A DNA stretch of 8,171 nucleotides from contig CAKZUU010000339.1 in the NCBI GenBank assembly GCA_937922175.1, forward strand, positions 1-8,171, given 5' to 3'. Source of the DNA: an uncultured Gemmataceae bacterium (GTDB lineage: Bacteria; Planctomycetota; Planctomycetia; Gemmatales; Gemmataceae). The notes beneath the pieces are model-generated. The model saw only the letters and a list, made by a program, of their open reading frames with translations, had not been told where the DNA came from and searched no databases. Of this stretch, positions 1 to 5,841 are shown in pieces (position 1 is the first letter of the stretch; every line of letters starts with the position of its first letter). The translations under genes were made by a program, and so were the position numbers.

Positions 1-663
1 GATGTTGGCAGCTGGGGAAGAGAGTTCGGCCGACGGCTTCAGATCAAGGAAGACCAAACTGCTCAGCAGCAGCAACAGGGAATAAGCGAAGAGGGTGGCG
101 CGACGAGACTTGGAGGTCCATTTCAAGGCGGAGCCGGCGAATTGATTGAGTCGTGGTTTGAGACCGCGGAAATCGACGCTGCACACTTCGTCGAGGAGCA
201 GATGGGAGAAGAAGCCGATCATGATGGCCGAAGTAGCCAGCAATCGGAGGGCGAGATCGGGGGGATTGTAGGCGAGGAAGGTGAGCAGGCCAGCACAGAG
301 CAAGGCGGGGATGCTGTGAAACATGCCGCGATGGACGGTAAAACGTTGGAAGAGTCGGCGGAGGCCGTAGCGGACCCCGAGGTACAAGGCGGCGAGGACG
401 AGCAGGAGTTGTTCGGTGGTCAGTTGGGCGGTGTTGAGACGACGAAGGAGCATCAAGGGGATCATGGCGCCGGCGAGGTTGAACAATTCGCGCATGGGGA
501 CGCCGCTGTCGGAATCGAGGTCGGGCAGCAAGCCGCCCAACGTGGTCAGTCCGGCGGCGAACAGGCAGGGGGAAGGCTCGAAGCCTAGTTGCCACCACGC
601 CAGCGTGCCATAAGCGGTTCCCAACGAACCCGCGAACGCCAAATGCCCACGAAAACTCGCCAT
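1..663 (-). CDS. YdjM-family membrane-bound metal-dependent hydrolase (3' end cut by window)
   Basis: The minus-strand frame is open from position 663 to the left edge, giving 221 residues with no stop. It fits the YdjM/DUF457 family (PF04307), known as inner-membrane putative metal-dependent hydrolases; the substrate is unknown. I see an N-terminal MASFRGHLAFAG (His7), then LGGLLPDLDSDSG (residues 42-54, Asp48/50/52), TVHRGMFHS (109-117, His111 and His116) and GFFSHLLLDE (150-159, His154 and Asp158). This His/Asp set is typical of the family. Hydrophobic stretches around residues 8-30, 62-75, 83-98, 118-132, 140-157 and 190-206 suggest several membrane helices. ATG at 663 is preferred because family members start just before this His motif and a purine-rich stretch precedes it; ATGs at 675 and 702 are in frame and possible. 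It is divergent from the Hsp70 gene. The family call is fairly secure; biochemical activity is inferred. Confidence 0.85.
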   Translation of the reverse strand, partial: MASFRGHLAFAGSLGTAYGTLAWWQLGFEPSPCLFAAGLTTLGGLLPDLDSDSGVPMRELFNLAGAMIPLMLLRRLNTAQLTTEQLLLVLAALYLGVRYGLRRLFQRFTVHRGMFHSIPALLCAGLLTFLAYNPPDLALRLLATSAIMIGFFSHLLLDEVCSVDFRGLKPRLNQFAGSALKWTSKSRRATLFAYSLLLLLSSLVFLDLKPSAELSSPAANI

Positions 664-729
664 GACCAGCCCCATCCCTGAGGCGCTGTCCCAAATCGGC
701 ATCAGCCGGGCCTTACCTGGCCCGCCACG

Positions 730-758
730 AACATAATCGATTTGCCGATCCGGGACAA
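730..758 (-). promoter_or_regulatory. Candidate sigma70-type promoter for the hydrolase gene
   Basis: Read on the minus strand, TTGTCC (753-758) is followed after exactly 17 bases by TATGTT (730-735). Each hexamer matches the sigma70 consensus at four of six positions. Transcription would start near 723 and leave a leader of about 60 bases before the ATG at 663. This is a pattern match only, and planctomycete promoters are often poor consensus matches. Confidence 0.3.
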
Positions 759-768
759 GAGAGAAGAG

Positions 769-783
769 CGGCGGGTCCCGCCG
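769..783. repeat. 15-bp palindrome in the divergent intergenic region
   Basis: CGGCGGG, a central T, then CCCGCCG forms a perfect inverted repeat with a one-base centre. With no real loop it cannot fold as an RNA hairpin along its full length, so a two-fold protein-binding site is more natural than a terminator. It lies between the divergent hydrolase and Hsp70 genes, 11 bases from the candidate minus-strand -35 element. High local GC makes such symmetry easier by chance. Confidence 0.4.
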
Positions 784-883
784 AGGCGTTGTCCCCGGGG
801 GGGGCCGCCGAGTCGTCCCGGGCGTGACCGACGCCGAGGGTCGGCACGAATGCTGCTGCCGACGGTCTGTGTAAGATGAAAGC

Positions 884-2728
884 ATGAGCTTACCGCGATA
901 TGTCATTGGGATTGATCTGGGGACGACCAACTCCGCGTTGGCGTATGTGGATACGTCGCTGGGATCCGATGAGACGGAGCCGCAGATTCTGCCGATCCTG
1001 CAACTGGTCAACCTGGGAGAAGTGGCACCGCGACCGCTGCTGCCGTCGTTTTTGTACCTTCCTGGGGCGGGAGAAGTGCCGGCGGGCAGCCTGAAACTGC
1101 CGTGGATTGAAAGGACGGAAGAAGCGGTCGGAGAGTTTGCCCGGCAATTTGGCAGTCAGGTGCCGACCCGTTTGGTGTCGTCGGCGAAGTCGTGGCTGTC
1201 TCATGCGGGAGTCGATCGGCGAGCGCCGTTGCTGCCTTGGAAAGCACCGGAGGAGTGCCGCAAGATTTCGCCTGTGGAGGCGAGTCTGCGCTATTTGAGG
1301 CATTTGGCCGATGCGTGGAACTACGTGATGGCCAAGGGCGTGCCCGCCAATCGCCTGGAAGAGCAGGACATCATCCTGACAGTGCCGGCTTCGTTTGATG
1401 CGGCAGCTCGCGAGTTGACCGTCGAGGCGGCCCGGGCAGCCGGTCTGGAACGCCTGACGTTGTTGGAGGAACCCCAAGCCGCCTTCTACGCTTGGCTGGA
1501 CGTTCATCGCCAGGATTGGCGGGAGCTGGTGGAGGTCGGCGATTTGGTGCTAGTGGTCGATGTGGGGGGAGGCACGACCGATCTGACGCTGATCGAGGTC
1601 GGCCAAGAAGAGGGCAACCTGGTGCTGACACGCCGGGCGGTGGGCGATCATCTGCTGCTTGGGGGCGACAACATGGACCTGGCGTTAGCCCATTGGGCCG
1701 CCTCCCGCATCCAACCGACCGGCAAGCTCGACCTGGGCCAACTGCTCCTCCTGGGACACTCCTGCCGAGCCGCCAAGGAACTGCTCTTTTCCGATCCCCA
1801 CCTCGACCGTGCCCCCGTCACCGTCCTGGGGCGAGGACGCCGTCTTGTCGGCGGGATGCTCAAAACGGAGTTAGAACGTCAAGAGGTGGAGCGTCTGCTG
1901 CTGGAGGGTTTCTTCCCGTTGGTGCCCCTGGAAGCCCAACCCCAACAGGCTTCGGCGGGGGGCTTGCAAGAGATCGGGCTGCCGTATGTCAGCGACCCGG
2001 CGGTGTCGCGGCATCTGGCGACCTTTGTCCGCCGTCAGGCCGAATCCCTGGCCCAACGAGAGACGCCCCCCGCCCGAGTGTTGCCCAACGCGGTGTTGTT
2101 CAACGGCGGCGTTTTCAAGGCGGAGATCTTGCGACGACGGGTCCTGGATCTACTGGAAACCTGGCTCCGCGACAGCGACGCGGGGCAACGGAGGAAAAAA
2201 CCGCTGGTCCGGGCCTTGGAGGGGACTCACCTCGATCTAGCCGTCGCCCGCGGGGCCGCCTATTACGGTATGGTGCGTCGCGGTCGGGGGATTCGGATCC
2301 GCGGTGGAACCGCCCGAGCCTATTACATCGGCATCGAGACTGCTTTGCCGGCCATCCCGGGCGCGACGCCGCCCATCAAGGCTTTGTGTGTCGCGCCGTT
2401 CGGCATGGAGGAAGGAACGGAGACCGATTTGCCCCATCAGGAGTTCGGGTTGGTCGTCGGTCAGCCGGTGCATTTCCGCTTTCTCGGGTCGACCGTGCGG
2501 AGGCAAGACACGGCGGGAACGTTGGTCGAAGATTGGGAAGGTCAAATCGAAGAATTGGAGCCGCTGCACGTAACCCTCGGAGAAAAAGCGGGATTAGGTC
2601 AACGGGTCCCGGTCCATCTTCACGCCAAAGTGACGGAGGTGGGACAACTGGAACTCTCCTGCATCAGCCGAGACGGCAAACACCGTTGGAAACTCGAGTT
2701 CAACGTGCGGAAGAGCGATCGCCGATGA
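884..2728 (+). CDS. Hsp70-family chaperone-like ATPase lacking the helical lid
   Basis: This 614-residue protein has the Hsp70/actin ATPase fold. Phosphate-1 motif IGIDLGTTNSALAY (Asp11) is at residues 8-21, the connecting segment EEPQAAFYAWL near 195-205, phosphate-2 motif DVGGGTTDL at 226-234, and the adenosine motif LFNGGVFKAEIL near 405-416. The last 130 or so residues are beta-rich and end in a segment around RDGKHRWKLEFNV, resembling a reduced substrate-binding beta domain. DnaK's alpha-helical lid and disordered tail are absent. It resembles the roughly 600-aa 'Hsp70 family protein' group rather than DnaK or HscA; clients are unknown. ATG at 884 follows a purine-rich but weak ribosome site (AAGATGAAAGC). 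No dnaJ or grpE is adjacent; the neighbour is dnaA, behind a terminator-like hairpin. Base use shifts from G-rich to C-rich near 1660. ATPase fold is certain; cellular role is not. Confidence 0.9.
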   Translation: MSLPRYVIGIDLGTTNSALAYVDTSLGSDETEPQILPILQLVNLGEVAPRPLLPSFLYLPGAGEVPAGSLKLPWIERTEEAVGEFARQFGSQVPTRLVSSAKSWLSHAGVDRRAPLLPWKAPEECRKISPVEASLRYLRHLADAWNYVMAKGVPANRLEEQDIILTVPASFDAAARELTVEAARAAGLERLTLLEEPQAAFYAWLDVHRQDWRELVEVGDLVLVVDVGGGTTDLTLIEVGQEEGNLVLTRRAVGDHLLLGGDNMDLALAHWAASRIQPTGKLDLGQLLLLGHSCRAAKELLFSDPHLDRAPVTVLGRGRRLVGGMLKTELERQEVERLLLEGFFPLVPLEAQPQQASAGGLQEIGLPYVSDPAVSRHLATFVRRQAESLAQRETPPARVLPNAVLFNGGVFKAEILRRRVLDLLETWLRDSDAGQRRKKPLVRALEGTHLDLAVARGAAYYGMVRRGRGIRIRGGTARAYYIGIETALPAIPGATPPIKALCVAPFGMEEGTETDLPHQEFGLVVGQPVHFRFLGSTVRRQDTAGTLVEDWEGQIEELEPLHVTLGEKAGLGQRVPVHLHAKVTEVGQLELSCISRDGKHRWKLEFNVRKSDRR

Positions 2729-2793
2729 CGCCTTTTCCCGCCTCTCGCTCGAGACGGTCAGGCCGGTCGATGCCGCTGAACTCAGCGAGAATT

Positions 2794-2825
2794 CGCCCCG
2801 CCGAGCAACGGCGGGGCGGGGTTTT
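2794..2825 (+). terminator. Rho-independent-type terminator after the Hsp70 gene
   Basis: CGCCCCGCCG (2794-2803) pairs perfectly over 10 bp with CGGCGGGGCG (2809-2818) around the loop AGCAA. A run of four T follows at 2822-2825, interrupted by CG before two more T. The stem is very strong but the T-tract is short and begins three bases after the stem, so termination may be incomplete. It lies 65 bases after the Hsp70 stop and before dnaA, suggesting dnaA is transcribed separately. Confidence 0.75.
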
Positions 2826-2850
2826 CGTTGTCGGTAAGGTTCCGTAAAAT
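2822..2850 (+). promoter_or_regulatory. dnaA: Possible dnaA promoter just downstream of the terminator
   Basis: TAAAAT at 2845-2850 matches the sigma70 -10 consensus at five of six positions. The hexamer 17 bases upstream (TTTTCG, 2822-2827) is only a 3/6 match to -35, so the call rests on the -10 and on position. Initiation from it would start near 2857, consistent with dnaA translation beginning at the ATG at 2893 rather than at the upstream GTG at 2857. Confidence 0.3.
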
Positions 2851-2892
2851 TTCCAGGTGTTCCAGCCCGTCGCCACAACCCCCCGAGGCCTG

Positions 2893-3867
2893 ATGCCAAC
2901 AATGGCCGAATCGGACCCGTCCGTCCGGCGGGCGTGGGTGCCCACGGGATTCGTCCTCCTGCCGGAGAATCGCTCGGCCGTCGGCGCTCTTCGTCGATTG
3001 GCCCGTCGGTTGGTCGACGGTCGCTCTTCCGCTCGTCCCTTGCTGTTGCTCGGTCCGCCGGGCACCGGCAAGACTCACCTACTCGACGATTTTGGCCGGT
3101 GGGCCAGCTCCTTCCTGACGGTCTTCCACATCGACGCCGCCGACTTTCCCGCGGAACGGGATCGTTCCCTGAACCGGGCCGACCTCGCGATCGTCGACGA
3201 CTTGCAGCATTTGCCCCGGGCGTCCGTCGATGCTTTTTGTTTTTGGTGGGACAAGCGGCAAGCGCTGGGTCGTGCCACCGTCTCGAGCGGCAGCCGGCAT
3301 CTGCTCGAGCTTTCGGCCGGGTCTGCCCGCCTGCGGAGCCGGCTGGCCGGCAGCCTGCTGGTGACTCTAAGCCGTCTGAGTCAGCGAAGCCGTCGAAAGT
3401 TCCTGGAGCGGTTCAGTCCTCCCACTTCGCCTGAACTTCTCGATTGGCTGGCGCAGCATACTCCGGGGAGCGGGCGACCTCTGCTCGCCGCCACCGAACA
3501 GCTGCACCGGTCGGCCCCGTTTCACCGGGCCCTTTCCAAACCCACCGATCCCCTCGACCCGCCGGTCCTCCCCGACGACTCGCGTTCGATGGTGGATCGA
3601 ATTGTCGAGCGGCTGGCCGTCGAGCTGGGCCTCCAACCCGAATCGATCCTCGGTCGCGACCGACGACCAACGACCGTCTGGGCCCGGCAATTAGCCATCT
3701 ACCTGACGCGAAGCCTCATCGGCTGGTCTCTCCAACAGATCGGTCGATACTTCGCCCGTGATCCCCGCACGATTCGCCACAGCTACCAGAGAGTGGCAAA
3801 GTTGTGCGCGAATGATCCCGAGCTGGAACGACGCCTGTATGATTTGGAGCTTGAGTTGGAAATTTAG
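2893..3867 (+). CDS. dnaA: Short divergent DnaA: AAA+ domain plus DnaA-type HTH, no domains I/II
   Basis: The 324-residue protein resembles DnaA domains III and IV only; typical DnaA has about 450. FVLLPENRSA near the N-terminus aligns with the usual FVVGPSNRFA that opens domain III. Walker A is GPPGTGKT (residues 54-61), Walker B LAIVDDLQ (98-105), and RLRSRL (146-151) matches the arginine-finger region. The C-terminal module ARQLAIYLTRSL...SLQQIGRYFARDPRTIRHS matches domain IV, but the canonical GGRDHTTVLHA becomes ARDPRTIRHS (288-297). By analogy with E. coli DnaA it would be the ATP-dependent origin-binding initiator. ATG 2893 is chosen because GAGG lies just upstream (2885-2888); GTG 2857 and ATG 2902 are alternatives and none adds a domain I. 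The setting before dnaN, dciA and gyrB supports the identity. Hda is unlikely because domain IV is present, but a DnaA paralogue cannot be excluded. Confidence 0.85.
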   Translation: MPTMAESDPSVRRAWVPTGFVLLPENRSAVGALRRLARRLVDGRSSARPLLLLGPPGTGKTHLLDDFGRWASSFLTVFHIDAADFPAERDRSLNRADLAIVDDLQHLPRASVDAFCFWWDKRQALGRATVSSGSRHLLELSAGSARLRSRLAGSLLVTLSRLSQRSRRKFLERFSPPTSPELLDWLAQHTPGSGRPLLAATEQLHRSAPFHRALSKPTDPLDPPVLPDDSRSMVDRIVERLAVELGLQPESILGRDRRPTTVWARQLAIYLTRSLIGWSLQQIGRYFARDPRTIRHSYQRVAKLCANDPELERRLYDLELELEI

Positions 3868-3871
3868 ATAA

Positions 3872-3880
3872 TGTGGATAA
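3872..3880 (-). promoter_or_regulatory. Perfect DnaA box (TTATCCACA)
   Basis: The plus strand reads TGTGGATAA, the exact complement of the consensus R-type DnaA box TTATCCACA. It begins five bases after the dnaA stop codon and abuts the very AT-rich run AATATATTAA. A chance perfect 9-mer in this gap is unlikely. It could serve origin firing, autoregulation of dnaN, or both. Confidence 0.75.
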
Positions 3881-3983
3881 AATATATTAAGCGGTCATTT
3901 GCAATATCTACTGGGATTTCCTGTTAACAACTTGTCATGAGTTTGACACGGCAGACCATCAAACGGTGAGTTGGAGAGTGCTG

Positions 3984-4031
3984 CGACTCGAAAAGTGAAG
4001 AACTCACAAAGACCAACATATAATCGAGTCG
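3984..4031. repeat. 8-bp inverted repeat bracketing a TATAAT box
   Basis: CGACTCGA (3984-3991) is the exact reverse complement of TCGAGTCG (4024-4031), with 32 bases between. The right arm begins at the last base of TATAAT (4019-4024). The centre-to-centre distance of 40 bases is close to four helical turns. This would suit two operator half-sites around a promoter as well as a long-looped stem. Confidence 0.4.
4019..4024 (+). promoter_or_regulatory. dnaN: Candidate -10 box of a dnaN promoter (TATAAT)
   Basis: A perfect TATAAT lies about 235 bases before the dnaN start. No good -35 is correctly spaced; position 3996-4001 reads TGAAGA, a 3/6 match. If used, the dnaN transcript would have a leader of about 230 bases containing the stem-forming repeat at 4071-4138. 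Confidence 0.3.
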
Positions 4032-4070
4032 TTATTGACAGGTTTTTTCGGATCGGGAGTTGTGCAGGAA

Positions 4071-4138
4071 GTTAAGGTTCGATCATCAGATACGCGACAA
4101 AGATCGCCTACAAGCGACAACCGAGACCTGAACCTAAC
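4071..4138 (+). repeat. Long-looped inverted repeat in the dnaN leader
   Basis: GTTAAGGTTC (4071-4080) can pair with GAACCTAAC (4130-4138) over nine base pairs if one A is bulged. The 49-base loop contains two copies of GCGACAA spaced by 20 bases and two GATC sites. A T6 run (4155-4160) follows only after 16 bases, so this is not a standard terminator. It may be leader RNA structure or paired protein sites in the origin; chance is also possible. Confidence 0.3.
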
Positions 4139-4259
4139 AACTACCTCTGGAATCTTTTTTAAGGATGCTTGAAAGAACAAAGTCATGGAGTGAGCGTGGG
4201 ATCAATTCGGATGTAATGTGAATAGGTAAATGAGGGAAAATACATAAAGGAAATTTGCC

Positions 4260-5369
4260 GTGAAAGTTATTTGTTCTCGGGAAAGTTTGCTGAGCGCGGT
4301 GCAATTGGTGGGAGCTGCGGTGGCGGCACGGGAACTGAAACCCATCTTGCGGCACATCAAGATGATTGGCGATCGCTCAGGGCTGACGTTGATGGCGACC
4401 GACCTCGAGTTGGGGATTCGCCACGAATTGCGAAGCCCCCGCATCGAGGAGGAAGGAGCGGCGATTCTGCCGACGGGGAAAATCACGCAGATCTTGCGTG
4501 AGGCAACGGATGAGGAACTGACAATCGAGGCCGACGGCCAACACGTTCTGGTGTCCGGTGCGGTCAGCGAATGGGAAATGCCGGGGGAAAACCCGGACGA
4601 ATTCCCGGACATCCCGGTCCAGTTGGATGCGAGCGTCAACGAGGTGTCGGCGGGGGTCGTAACGACCATGATTCGGCGGACGATCTTCGCCGCGGCCAAG
4701 GAGAGTGCCAAGTTCGCGATGAACGGCATTTTGTGGGAGATCGACGGCAACTCGCTGCGTTTGGTGGCCACCGACAGCAAGAGACTCGCCCTGGCCATTA
4801 GTCCGGCACTGTCGAGGGTGAGTGCGCCGGAGAAGTCGGGTTCGCATTTGATGCCGACCAAGGCGATGCAACTATTGGAGAGGCACTTGGCGACGTTGCC
4901 CGAGGATGCTGCGTTGACCTTTGTCTTGCGGCCCAACGACGCTCTGTTCCGTACCGAGACGACCACGTTGTACACTCGGCTGGTCGAAGGACGGTATCCG
5001 CCATACCGAGAGATCTTCCCGAAAAAGAGCAATGCCAAGATCCAACTGGGTGTCAGCCCGTTCCTCACAGCGGTGCGACAGTCGGCGATCATGACCGATG
5101 AGGAGTCGCGTCGGCTGGGGCTGCGTTTTTCAAAAGGCGAGTTGACGTTGCAGGCCCAGGGTCCCTCGACAGGTCGGGCGAAGGTTCCGATGGCATTGGA
5201 CTATGATGGGCCCACCATCGAGATCTTCTTCGATCCGACCTACCTGATCGAGATGCTGCGGGCCTTGGAACCGGAGGCGACCCTCACGTTGGAGTTAGTC
5301 GATGGGATGAAGCCGGCATTATTCAAATTGGCGTCGGAGTATTCCTACCTGGTCATGCCGTTGGCGTAG
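4260..5369 (+). CDS. dnaN: DNA polymerase III beta sliding clamp
   Basis: The product has 369 residues against about 366 in E. coli, so it appears full length. The beta clamp is a ring-shaped dimer that tethers polymerase III to DNA and docks repair and replication proteins. The sequence aligns through the three clamp domains: MKVICSRESLLSAVQ at the start, LVATDSKRLAL (near 168-178) and EGRYPPYREIFPK before domain 3. The C-terminal YSYLVMPLA contributes the protein-docking pocket, where the canonical ending is VVMPM-R/L. The start is GTG at 4260, not ATG; it is supported by AAGGA (4247-4251) eight bases upstream and by the conserved N-terminus. The gene heads a compact run with dciA (84-base gap) and gyrB. 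A perfect DnaA box upstream suggests possible DnaA control. Identification is very secure. Confidence 0.97.
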   Translation: MKVICSRESLLSAVQLVGAAVAARELKPILRHIKMIGDRSGLTLMATDLELGIRHELRSPRIEEEGAAILPTGKITQILREATDEELTIEADGQHVLVSGAVSEWEMPGENPDEFPDIPVQLDASVNEVSAGVVTTMIRRTIFAAAKESAKFAMNGILWEIDGNSLRLVATDSKRLALAISPALSRVSAPEKSGSHLMPTKAMQLLERHLATLPEDAALTFVLRPNDALFRTETTTLYTRLVEGRYPPYREIFPKKSNAKIQLGVSPFLTAVRQSAIMTDEESRRLGLRFSKGELTLQAQGPSTGRAKVPMALDYDGPTIEIFFDPTYLIEMLRALEPEATLTLELVDGMKPALFKLASEYSYLVMPLA

Positions 5370-5398
5370 TTCTCAGCGGGTGATCGAGACAGGGAGGG

Positions 5399-5429
5399 AG
5401 GCGGTCGGGTCGGCAGGATTCGACCGCCT
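5399..5429 (+). repeat. 9-bp hairpin between dnaN and dciA
   Basis: AGGCGGTCG (5399-5407) pairs perfectly with CGACCGCCT (5421-5429) around a 13-base loop. No T-run follows, so it is not an intrinsic terminator. It ends ten bases before the dciA Shine-Dalgarno AAGGAG (5439-5444). It may act as an mRNA stability or processing element between the two genes. Confidence 0.5.
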
Positions 5430-5453
5430 GATGGGGCCAAGGAGTGTCCGAGG

Positions 5454-5774
5454 ATGGAGGGTGGTCCGGAATCGTTGGCGGAGATTTTGAGTCGCCTCTT
5501 TGTTGAGCGTGGCTGGGGTCGCCGGCAACAGCAGATGCGGCTGGAGGAAGCGTGGCGCGAGGTCGCTGGGCCGCAAATCGCCCAGGCAACTCGGATGGCC
5601 TCTTTTCGTCGAGGAGTCATGGAGATTGAAGTCGTGAGCCCTCCGTTGCTGCACGAGTTGGCGGGATTTCACAAACGCCGGCTTTTGCGCGACTTGCAGG
5701 CTTCGCTGAAGGGAGTGACCGTGAAGGACCTGCGGTTCCGACTGGGTGCGGGACCGGACGGACGCCCAATGTAA
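5454..5774 (+). CDS. dciA: DUF721 / DciA-type helicase loader
   Basis: This 106-residue protein consists of essentially one DUF721 (PF05258) domain. Signature features are RLEEAWREVAGPQIAQATRM (near 29-48), the following strand RRGVMEIEVVSPPLLHEL, and the basic FHKRRLLRDLQASL helix. DUF721 proteins include DciA, shown in other bacteria to bind the replicative helicase DnaB and help load it, and regarded as the ancestral loader replaced by DnaC or DnaI in E. coli and Bacillus. Unlike longer homologues it has almost no extra N- or C-terminal tail. ATG 5454 is well supported by AAGGAG nine bases upstream. Its place between dnaN and gyrB resembles actinobacterial dnaN-recF-dciA-gyrB order, but with recF missing. 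The domain call is strong; the loader role here is inferred from the family and neighbourhood. Confidence 0.85.
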   Translation: MEGGPESLAEILSRLFVERGWGRRQQQMRLEEAWREVAGPQIAQATRMASFRRGVMEIEVVSPPLLHELAGFHKRRLLRDLQASLKGVTVKDLRFRLGAGPDGRPM

Positions 5775-5841
5775 TCCGTGGGCGAAAGCGCTCCGGTGCG
5801 ATGGATCTGACCGAACGATTGGGTTGAGGAGCGAAACTCGA

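Larger units (their letters stand above)
3868..4259. other. AT-rich dnaA-dnaN gap: candidate oriC and dnaN leader
   Basis: This 392-base stretch holds no convincing gene. By hand count it is about 41% GC, clearly below its coding neighbours. Its first 23 bases contain only 3 G/C. It carries a perfect DnaA box at 3872-3880, a weak box at 4217-4225 (CTATTCACA on the minus strand) and a degenerate one at 4032-4040 (TTATTGACA, plus strand). It also has direct repeats TAACAACT (3925-3932, 4135-4142) and GCGACAA (4094-4100, 4114-4120, spaced 20 bases), and two inverted-repeat pairs listed separately. The dnaA-dnaN gap is a common oriC location in bacteria. Only one strong box is visible, fewer than in well-studied origins, so origin function is inferred. 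Confidence 0.5.

Noticed and set aside
142..588. Plus-strand 148-codon open frame rich in Glu and Gly
   Set aside because: It is antisense to the YdjM-like gene and mirrors its codons; there are no motifs and no ribosome site.
44..694. Minus-strand 216-codon open frame rich in Arg and Pro
   Set aside because: It is a shifted shadow of the hydrolase gene, whose own frame shows family motifs; the shadow has no recognisable domain.
1492..2847. Long plus-strand open frame of 451 codons inside the Hsp70 gene
   Set aside because: It is a frame-shifted GC-rich shadow of Arg, Pro and Gly, while the overlapping frame has clear Hsp70 motifs.
2857..2892. GTG at 2857 as the dnaA start, adding 12 residues
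   Set aside because: The only purine-rich match is about 17 bases away, and a TAAAAT -10 just upstream would place the transcript start on the GTG; ATG 2893 has GAGG close by.
3943..4040. Two perfect TTGACA hexamers (3943-3948 and 4035-4040) as -35 boxes
   Set aside because: The hexamers 17 bases downstream (GTGAGT and AGTTGT) do not resemble -10 boxes.
4004..4186. Minus-strand 60-codon frame in the dnaA-dnaN gap
   Set aside because: It has no convincing ribosome site and no motifs, and it overlaps the origin-like repeats.
4202..5092. Minus-strand open frame of 296 codons opposite dnaN
   Set aside because: It lies antisense to an unmistakable sliding-clamp gene, shows no domain, and is explained by codon bias.
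5789..5833. CGCTCC pairing with GGAGCG across the gyrB ribosome site
   Set aside because: It is only six base pairs with a 33-base loop; too weak to call a translational switch.
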